In this document: positions 15,319-21,208 of the stretch, piece after piece
Position numbering within the stretch: the first letter of the stretch is position 1
How the letters are laid out: each line of letters begins with the position of its first letter
DNA from: JAUIGE01 sp045106685
GTDB taxonomy: Bacteria; Bacteroidota; Bacteroidia; J057
Direction: 5' to 3'
Assembly: GCA_045106685.1 (NCBI GenBank)
Contig: JBGCFB010000272.1
Coordinates: 1 to 21,208, forward strand
DNA: 21,208 nt
The notes under the pieces: model-generated
What the model was told of the DNA's origin: nothing
The model's input: the letters and a program-made list of their open reading frames with translations, nothing else
The model's database searches: none
Made by a program: the position numbers and the translations under genes

Positions 15319-18300
15319 CGAGAACAGTAAGTAGCAAAGCTAATAGCCACGGCTTCCAGGAAGCTCCATGCGAATCATTGCCTATCGGAGACTCATCTCC
15401 TGACATGATAAATCCTGCCCAGTAAAATGGGTGGCCCTGTGCTGGTGTGTATGCATTTTCCAAATAGCTCAGCTTCGCATCGTGAAGTGCCTTTGGCTTG
15501 GTGTTACCATCCTTCAGGTTGGTGTAAAATGCTTCCATAAGCGAAGCAGTTTCAGCGTCAGGGGCCTGCCAAAGGCTCATCACCGTACTGGGGCATCCAG
15601 CATAAGCAAAAGCGCGCGACAAGCTCATAATTCCTTCTCCACGCTGAAGGACACCCGCCCCGGTATTGCAGGCACTCAGCACTGCAAGCTGTGCGGGAAG
15701 GTTCATTCCATATAAGTCAGAGGCATATACCAGCCCATCATTTTGGTCATCGTTTTCCTGTGAAAAAACAAGATATGATTGCAAAGGGTCGCGATCATCA
15801 ACAATGGCATGCATGGCAAAATGGAGAATCCCATATTCGGCAGCAACATCACGAAACACAGTCTCTGTCGCATTGACACCTACATAGGGATCTCCTCCTG
15901 TGAGTTCTGCTACACGTTCAACCTCCTTTTTCGCTCCTGGCAATGCCCACAGCCCGTCTCGCACAAGCCCTGCAATCGCGCCTTCCTGCACATCGGTTTC
16001 TGCGAGGGCAGGATATGCCGGAGCAAAGCCTCCCAGCGCGACACTCTTTTTCTTACCTGATCCTTCCAGCAACAACCTAAGAGCGTATGCATACCGCACT
16101 TTGGACTGCTTTACCAAATAAGGCAAAGACCGGGGATCGCCACTACGTTCAGCAGTAAGCAGCACCTCAAAAGGAATATATCCGAGCATCCCATCTGGTA
16201 CGATTGTAAGGCTGGCAGGTATATTTTGATCCTGAACAAATGGCCCCAATATCAAGCTATAGAGTGCATAGGCACTGTTTTCAAACGCTCCTCCAGGTGT
16301 GCGAAGCCCTTCTCTTAATGCTGCGGCAAGTGTGTTGATTTTTTCAGCGGGCAACTTTTCTACAGAAACTTTATCCGACTGAATCCAAAAAAGAAAGACA
16401 GATTCCCCTGCCACAAAAAATTCCAGAATAGCATCACCAGGCCTTAGTAACTGCCTTTGAACTTGCTCAATATTGACTGCTTGGGTATTGTACTTCAGGC
16501 TATAATATGCAGGAAAATTACGCTCAAGTCGCTGCTGTAATTGCCGCTGTGACTGTTCAATTTCTAATGTTTGGGCAAGCCAGCGTTCAACTCGAGCAGA
16601 GTCTTTTCGTGCTCCTTTTCCTTTTTCCTCGGCAATTTTAGTTTGATAAAAAACCAAATCAGATTGCAGGCGCAGTTCTTTTTTTCGAAGCGAATCCGGT
16701 AGTCCACCAAATCGCAGAGCACGGTCATTACGAAGATGATCGGTAAGGAGTGCAGCCTTACCTTGCTGGACCACTGCAGATAACCCATTTAGATCGCTTT
16801 CCTTCTGGCTTTCTTCCCAGATAGCGTGATGACAAATTGCGGCATCAGCGAGTAATTCAAGCGCTTCTTCCTGAAGGTTCGCTTTTCCGGCAGCCTGATA
16901 AAACTGGTTTCGCAGCAGATTCAACGATTCAATTGCAAGCGTATATGTTTGCTGACTTTCCCGCAGGTTTCCACGCATTTGCTGAATGCGGGCCTTGAGA
17001 TGCAAGAGTCGCATAAGATGGGCCAGCGAAATAGCGTCATCAAGATCGGGATTTGCAGAAAAATCAGAATTTTCAAAACTATTGCACGCAGCCATAATCC
17101 CCTGCTGCACCGAGCGTGCGGCCGAGTCAATACGTCCGTCTTCAAGTTGATATCCTGCAAGGAGCTGTAGCCCTTTGGCCTGGCGCGGATGATGAACTCC
17201 CAATGCCTTCAACCGCATATCGCGGGCTTTTTTTATCAGCGTAAAACCCTTTTCAGTATCCTCTTCCATGGTAAACTTACCCAGGTTTTCATACATATCA
17301 ATAAGCGGTGCAAAACTAGGAGGATACCGTTTTGAGAGTACTCCAATAGCCTCTTCTACCAGTGCTATTCCACGTACTTTTTCGCCTGAATGAAATGAAG
17401 AAAAACCAAGATTCTGTTGTGTAAATGCAGTATAAGGATGCTCTGGCCCAAGAAATTGCATCAATGTAGGCAGAGCTTTTGAGAAGTATTTCACTGCCTG
17501 AGGATACTCACCACGACGTGAATGATACGTACCAATGTTACTTATGATATTGGCCGTATTGGGGTGATTCTCACCATAGAGATCTCTAGCTATACCGAGG
17601 CTTCGCTGAAAATATGGAAGTGCTGTTTCAACATCTCCTTTCTCCATAAAGTGCCCGCCAATATTGTTATACACAAAGAACATGTCTTTGCGATACTTGA
17701 CAGAGTCAGCCTGACTGTAGTTTTGAAGCGCTTTATTGAAGTAAAAATAGCGCAATTCAAAATCGCCCAGACGCCCATATGTAGCTCCCAGATTCAAGCT
17801 ACCCCGACCTATCAACGCGGGATTATTAGCATATCGTTTTCTAAGCTCAAGGGAAGCTTCGTAATATTTCCTTGCACTATCCTGCTGGGGGCCTTTTGCA
17901 AATGCGCCTCCCATCTGAGCTAATAGTGTAGCCCTGCATAATTGACTGAGCGTATCCTTCCCTGAGAATATCGGAAGGCCCTCTCTCAAAATAGGAAAGG
18001 CATCCGTCGACTTTCCTTGATCAAAAAAAACCTGAGCGCTTTGTCCATAATATCCTACCAACAAATCCAAAGGGGGCTCGGCAAGTTGTTCGATTATATG
18101 TCTGGTAGAATCAATTGCAGCATGTGCGCCATCAAAGTTTCGAAGCTCGGTATAGCATACCGCGAGTTCCAAAAAAGAAAACCCGAGGGAATCCACTTTT
18201 GCTTCTTGGCGATACTGATCTAAAGCTTGTTGATATAATGTTATAGCTTCCTGAAACTCCCCTGTATCGTAGGCATTTTTTCCTGCCTTATAGGGATTTT

Positions 18301-18388
18301 GAGCAACAGCATCATACATTAAACAACATCCGAGCATACAGAGTATGAGCCTGTATATCCAGGTTTGGGGTAGGTTAACTGCGATCAT
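15284..18388 (-). CDS. TPR-repeat CHAT-domain protein, exported and membrane-anchored
   Basis: The open frame reaches a GTG at 18403, but the ATG at 18388 (five codons in) is preferred because it directly precedes a normal signal peptide (WIYRLILCMLGCCLMYDAVAQ); 1034 aa from there. Residues ~35-460 are tetratricopeptide repeats of kinesin-light-chain style (ENHPNTANIISNIGTYHSRRGEYPQAV and similar). A coiled or linker region follows (~500-650). The C-terminal CHAT domain is a caspase-like peptidase with catalytic His in H-F-A-M-H-A (His860) and Cys in L-S-A-C-N-T-G (Cys907). After it comes a hydrophobic helix (~1011-1029) followed by a basic tail (LRVERS). The predicted form is a periplasm-facing protease tethered to the inner membrane. 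Substrate and trigger are unknown; CHAT-TPR proteins are known in protease signalling and cell-death systems, but no partner gene is adjacent here. Confidence 0.85.
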   Translation of the reverse strand: MIAVNLPQTWIYRLILCMLGCCLMYDAVAQNPYKAGKNAYDTGEFQEAITLYQQALDQYRQEAKVDSLGFSFLELAVCYTELRNFDGAHAAIDSTRHIIEQLAEPPLDLLVGYYGQSAQVFFDQGKSTDAFPILREGLPIFSGKDTLSQLCRATLLAQMGGAFAKGPQQDSARKYYEASLELRKRYANNPALIGRGSLNLGATYGRLGDFELRYFYFNKALQNYSQADSVKYRKDMFFVYNNIGGHFMEKGDVETALPYFQRSLGIARDLYGENHPNTANIISNIGTYHSRRGEYPQAVKYFSKALPTLMQFLGPEHPYTAFTQQNLGFSSFHSGEKVRGIALVEEAIGVLSKRYPPSFAPLIDMYENLGKFTMEEDTEKGFTLIKKARDMRLKALGVHHPRQAKGLQLLAGYQLEDGRIDSAARSVQQGIMAACNSFENSDFSANPDLDDAISLAHLMRLLHLKARIQQMRGNLRESQQTYTLAIESLNLLRNQFYQAAGKANLQEEALELLADAAICHHAIWEESQKESDLNGLSAVVQQGKAALLTDHLRNDRALRFGGLPDSLRKKELRLQSDLVFYQTKIAEEKGKGARKDSARVERWLAQTLEIEQSQRQLQQRLERNFPAYYSLKYNTQAVNIEQVQRQLLRPGDAILEFFVAGESVFLFWIQSDKVSVEKLPAEKINTLAAALREGLRTPGGAFENSAYALYSLILGPFVQDQNIPASLTIVPDGMLGYIPFEVLLTAERSGDPRSLPYLVKQSKVRYAYALRLLLEGSGKKKSVALGGFAPAYPALAETDVQEGAIAGLVRDGLWALPGAKKEVERVAELTGGDPYVGVNATETVFRDVAAEYGILHFAMHAIVDDRDPLQSYLVFSQENDDQNDGLVYASDLYGMNLPAQLAVLSACNTGAGVLQRGEGIMSLSRAFAYAGCPSTVMSLWQAPDAETASLMEAFYTNLKDGNTKPKALHDAKLSYLENAYTPAQGHPFYWAGFIMSGDESPIGNDSHGASWKPWLLALLLTVLAGWSLLRVERS

Positions 18389-18482
18389 ATTTTCAGAATG
18401 CACTATTTTTTTACAGGAACAAGTAAAATGGGGTATTGTATGTTTACTTTTAATAAAAAAGTTTTAGCCTCTAAATATAGTT

Positions 18483-19550
18483 ATGAATAAAGTAGCCTTA
18501 TTAATTCTCACCTCCATTATTATGCTCGTAGGCTGCAAGCCAGACGATGGGCCCGTAACCCCTCCAAAAGACAAACCTGTTTACAGCCTTAAAGAAACGC
18601 CATACGACTTCAGTAAAGTGCCTCGCATTTTAGGAAATGTAAAGTCGCGTATTCCCGCAGATAACCCTTTGACATTAGAAAAAATTGCGCTTGGTAAAAA
18701 GCTGTTTTATGATCCCGTCCTATCACGTGATTATACCATATCATGTGCCTCCTGTCACAAACCTGAAAACGCATTTGCTGATCCGGCTAAGGTTTCGGTT
18801 GGTGTGGAAGGTCGACTCGGAACACGCAATGCGCCTTCGCTCATCAATATGGTATTGGGGAAGTCATTCTTCTGGGATGGCAATACTAAAACCCTGGAAG
18901 AGCAGGCGCTAATTCCTATCGAAGCCGACTTTGAGATGGATAACACCATTGAGGAAGTTATCCGCCGCTTGCAGGCCGATACGACCTATGAACGCATGTT
19001 TTTTGAAGCCTTTGGGCATGAACCCAACGCTGATGGTATGGCAAAGGCGATTGCATCTTTTGAGCGAATTTTGCTTTCAGGAAACGCTAAATTGGACATT
19101 TTTAATAATGACCGCCAGAACTTCCGCCCTACTCCTTCCGAGCTTCGCGGACTGGAAATATTCTTCGATCATGATCGCTCAGAGTGTAGCCATTGTCATG
19201 CGGCTCCACTCACCTTCACCGATGAGAGTATTATCGATAATGGCCTCCCGATTCTGGGTGGAGATTCAGGCCTGGCACTGGTGACAGGCAATGCAAGTGA
19301 TGAAGGAAAATTCAAAACGCCTACCCTGCGCAATCTCGCTTTTACTGCTCCATATATGCACGATGGACGTTTTGCTACATTAGAAGAAGTCATTGATCAT
19401 TATACAGATGGATTCGTTTTTCGTCCTGGACTCGATGCCAATATCCGAAAGCAAAAACCCCTTACCGATCAAGAAAAGGCTGATTTAATAGCTTTTCTGA
19501 ATATGCTGAATGAACCAGAGGTTACGACCAATCCGGAGTTTTTACCATAA
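18483..19550 (+). CDS. Di-heme cytochrome-c peroxidase (MauG/CcpA family) lipoprotein, copy 1
   Basis: A 355-aa protein with a lipoprotein signal (L-V-G-C, lipidated Cys18). It has two haem c motifs, C88-A-S-C-H92 and C235-S-H-C-H239, and the family's conserved segments: LGKKLFYDPVLSRDYTISC, G-T-R-N-A-P-S-L, F-F-W-D-G-N, E-Q-A-L-I-P-I, and T-P-T-L-R-N-L-A-F-T-A-P-Y-M-H-D-G-R-F, with Met292 as candidate axial ligand of the C-terminal haem. It likely reduces H2O2 in the periplasm using electrons from a small cytochrome. A second copy follows 113 bp downstream in the same orientation. The gene is divergent from the CHAT gene across a 94-bp spacer with no exact -7 box; TATGTTTA (18439-18446) is one base off. 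Confidence 0.93.
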   Translation: MNKVALLILTSIIMLVGCKPDDGPVTPPKDKPVYSLKETPYDFSKVPRILGNVKSRIPADNPLTLEKIALGKKLFYDPVLSRDYTISCASCHKPENAFADPAKVSVGVEGRLGTRNAPSLINMVLGKSFFWDGNTKTLEEQALIPIEADFEMDNTIEEVIRRLQADTTYERMFFEAFGHEPNADGMAKAIASFERILLSGNAKLDIFNNDRQNFRPTPSELRGLEIFFDHDRSECSHCHAAPLTFTDESIIDNGLPILGGDSGLALVTGNASDEGKFKTPTLRNLAFTAPYMHDGRFATLEEVIDHYTDGFVFRPGLDANIRKQKPLTDQEKADLIAFLNMLNEPEVTTNPEFLP

Positions 19551-19574
19551 AAAAATGACTTTAGTCTTATTTTT
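19551..19574 (+). terminator. Possible weak hairpin after peroxidase copy 1
   Basis: AAAAATGACT (19551-19560), a TT loop and AGTC (19563-19566) form a 4-bp core extended by A-T pairing to ATTTTT (19569-19574). The stem is weak and may only attenuate. Confidence 0.3.
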
Positions 19575-19590
19575 ACAAACCAGATTCTCA

Positions 19591-19598
19591 TATCTTTG
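19591..19598 (+). promoter_or_regulatory. -7 box TATCTTTG upstream of peroxidase copy 2
   Basis: TATCTTTG matches TAnnTTTG exactly and lies 65 nt before the ATG at 19664. A T-rich stretch (19568-19574) sits at about -33 distance but has no TTG. It indicates that copy 2 can be transcribed independently of copy 1. Confidence 0.45.
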
Positions 19599-19663
19599 TT
19601 AGTACACCAATCCAGCCTCACAGGCGTTTTGATTTATACGATACCTACCCAAAATAAATAAAT

Positions 19664-20749
19664 ATGCGATACTACTGGATAGCCGGATTATGTGCCCTGA
19701 TGATGCTTGCAGTTGCCTGTGAGCCTGATGATACTCCTGAACCTTGTCCTGAGTGTCCTCCAGAATGGGTAGTCGATAATACTCCATACAAATTGACTGC
19801 ATATCCTTCGCATTTCGGCAATGAGGCCACCTTTGATTTCTTTATTCCGGATGATAATCCATTAACAATTGCGAAAGTAAATTTGGGTAAAAAACTGTTT
19901 TATGACTCGCTTCTTTCGCGCGACTATACGGTTTCATGTTCTTCGTGCCACCATCCTGACAAAGCATTTTCTGATCCGCGGGCGATATCACTCGGCGTAG
20001 AAGGTCGTCCAGGAACGCGCAATGCGCCCGGCTTGATGAATGTCCTATTTGGAAAATCATTCTTTTGGGATGGCAATACAGCGACACTGGAAGAGCAAGC
20101 ACTTATTCCGATTGAGGCTGACTTCGAAATGGATAACACTGTGGAAGAAGTTGTACGCAGATTAAATGCTGACACGGCATACCAACGACTATTCGGTGTA
20201 GCTTTTGGGAAGGCACCTGATGCCGATGGCATCGCTAAAGCTTTGTCCAGTTTTGAGCGCATTTTGATCACTGCCAATACGCCATATGATCAGTACGTAC
20301 TCACGCGCAATATCAATGTCCTAAGCCGCGAAGCACAGCGCGGGCTGGCGCTCTTCTTTGATGAGCGAGCTGACTGTTTTCACTGTCACGTGACTCCGTC
20401 GATATTTACGGATGAAGACTTTGCCGACAATGGGCTTGAGTTCCTTAATGGTGACACCGGTCGTGATCTCGTAACGGGTAATCCCGATGATCGCGGCAAA
20501 TTCAAAACGCCTACGCTGCGCAATTTGGCCTTTACGGGTCCATACATGCACGATGGTCGCTTTGAGACACTGGAAGAAGTGATTGAGCATTATGTATCAG
20601 GTGGCGCAAATCGCCCGACCCAGAGCCCATTTGTACGCCCGAATGTGCAGGACTCACTGCTGACAGATCAGGAAAAAAGCGATCTAATCGCCTTCCTGCT
20701 AGCCCTTACGGACAGCTCATATAATAATAATCCGGAGTACATGCCTTAG
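19664..20749 (+). CDS. Di-heme cytochrome-c peroxidase (MauG/CcpA family) lipoprotein, copy 2
   Basis: A 361-aa paralogue of the preceding gene, closely similar along its whole length (shared T-R-N-A-P, S-F-F-W-D-G-N-T, E-Q-A-L-I-P-I-E-A-D-F-E-M-D-N-T and P-Y-M-H-D-G-R-F). The lipobox L-A-V-A-C gives lipidated Cys19; haem motifs are C92-S-S-C-H96 and C238-F-H-C-H242, with Met295 as likely axial ligand. It differs in an extra N-terminal C28-P-E-C31 pair between the lipid anchor and the first domain. Probably a periplasmic or outer-membrane-attached H2O2 reductase. The divergence of the tandem pair suggests an old duplication with separate regulation. Confidence 0.93.
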   Translation: MRYYWIAGLCALMMLAVACEPDDTPEPCPECPPEWVVDNTPYKLTAYPSHFGNEATFDFFIPDDNPLTIAKVNLGKKLFYDSLLSRDYTVSCSSCHHPDKAFSDPRAISLGVEGRPGTRNAPGLMNVLFGKSFFWDGNTATLEEQALIPIEADFEMDNTVEEVVRRLNADTAYQRLFGVAFGKAPDADGIAKALSSFERILITANTPYDQYVLTRNINVLSREAQRGLALFFDERADCFHCHVTPSIFTDEDFADNGLEFLNGDTGRDLVTGNPDDRGKFKTPTLRNLAFTGPYMHDGRFETLEEVIEHYVSGGANRPTQSPFVRPNVQDSLLTDQEKSDLIAFLLALTDSSYNNNPEYMP

Positions 20750-20822
20750 GAAAAGGTTTAAAATACCTCATGCAGAGCCTAATAAAGGCATAGCCCGAAT
20801 TGTCACTTCCTGTCTAAAACGC

Positions 20823-20855
20823 CTGTAGAGACGTTACAGTGCAACGTCTCTACAG
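20823..20855. repeat. Palindromic REP-like element
   Basis: CTGTAGAGACGTT (20823-20835) pairs perfectly with AACGTCTCTACAG (20843-20855) around a 7-nt loop. It shares the outer GTAGAG-CG / CG-CTCTAC part with the palindrome at 15253-15288, so the two look like members of one dispersed family. It lies between peroxidase copy 2 and the small lipoprotein gene and could act as a terminator, although no U-run follows. Confidence 0.65.
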
Positions 20856-20870
20856 CTAAAACCCCATTAT

Positions 20871-21191
20871 ATGCTACCAAGTTTTTCAGCCTTAACGTTC
20901 TCCTACACCCTCATTACTTTTTGCGTTGTTTTTTCACTGACTGGTTGTAGTGGTGATCTACAGGGTTCCCCTGAATCACAGCAAGCGCCAATATATTCAT
21001 CTGAGATTACGGAGTATACCGATAAAGCGTATCCCGACAATCCTGATATTTCTATTAGACGCTCAAAAGACGGCCTGTTATCACATCAAAAAGTATTATT
21101 CAAAAAGCACGAGGTTGCTGGTGTTTTCCCCCTGCTCTCGACACCAAGAAATGATGTGAGTGACGCCATCATCTTCCCTAAGGACAAATAG
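20871..21191 (+). CDS. Small hypothetical lipoprotein
   Basis: A 106-aa protein with a signal peptide and lipobox (F-S-L-T-G-C, lipidated Cys at ~26). The mature part is a short polar chain with no motif or family I recognise. It begins 15 nt after a palindromic repeat, with no -7 box identified in the gap, so transcription could come from the peroxidase upstream or from an unseen promoter. It could be a short real lipoprotein or the N-terminal remnant of a longer one. Confidence 0.55.
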   Translation: MLPSFSALTFSYTLITFCVVFSLTGCSGDLQGSPESQQAPIYSSEITEYTDKAYPDNPDISIRRSKDGLLSHQKVLFKKHEVAGVFPLLSTPRNDVSDAIIFPKDK

Positions 21192-21208
21192 CTTGAAAGG
21201 ATGCCTAA

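Noticed and set aside
17522..17923. 133-codon plus-strand frame inside the CHAT/TPR gene
   Set aside because: Antisense to the TPR array; the periodic repeats on the coding strand explain the open frame.
18389..18403. GTG start giving five extra residues to the CHAT protein
   Set aside because: The ATG at 18388 directly precedes a normal signal peptide, and the five extra residues (MHSEN) add nothing typical of one.

Overview
The window looks like chromosomal DNA from a member of the Bacteroidota, most likely a Saprospiria/Lewinella-like bacterium. Two secreted proteins end in type IX secretion (T9SS) type A sorting domains. There is a Bacteroidota-type outer-membrane beta-barrel receptor with a carboxypeptidase-like N-terminal domain. 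Several genes carry TAnnTTTG -7 promoter boxes instead of sigma-70 -10 boxes, and Shine-Dalgarno sequences are generally absent. No tRNA, rRNA, CRISPR array or intact insertion sequence was seen.

Layout, left to right. (1) 1-3855, plus strand: the 3' part of a secreted alpha/beta hydrolase, then a TonB-dependent-type receptor. (2) 3999-9046, minus strand: a large glycine-rich/PKD-like surface protein that seems to end inside a beta-helix domain, a short orphan 3' fragment of a paralogue of it, and a two-gene operon of unknown function (226-aa membrane protein plus 381-aa exported protein, overlapping by 4 nt). (3) 9299-11877, plus strand: a tandem-domain universal stress protein and adenine deaminase (ade). 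(4) 11921-13975, minus strand: an Rpn/PD-(D/E)XK-type nuclease-like protein and an Omp28-like exported thioredoxin-fold protein. (5) 14116-15192, plus strand: ferrochelatase (hemH) with an internal cysteine-rich segment, divergent from the Omp28-like gene. (6) 15284-18388, minus strand: a TPR-CHAT protease-like protein with a signal peptide and a C-terminal membrane anchor. (7) 18483-21191, plus strand: two tandem di-heme cytochrome-c peroxidase (MauG/CcpA family) lipoproteins and a small lipoprotein.

The genes do not form one obvious pathway. The links that can be argued are haem synthesis (hemH) near two haem-using periplasmic peroxidases, and cell-envelope or secreted functions for most of the rest. 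I found no clear multi-gene defence or mobile system. The more unusual material is non-coding: inverted arrays of 7-bp-periodic repeats at 3868-3982 and 9145-9283; a tandemly duplicated palindromic repeat holding the stop codons of two convergent genes (15171-15318), with a related palindrome at 20823-20855; and promoter boxes sitting inside inverted repeats or almost touching the start codon.
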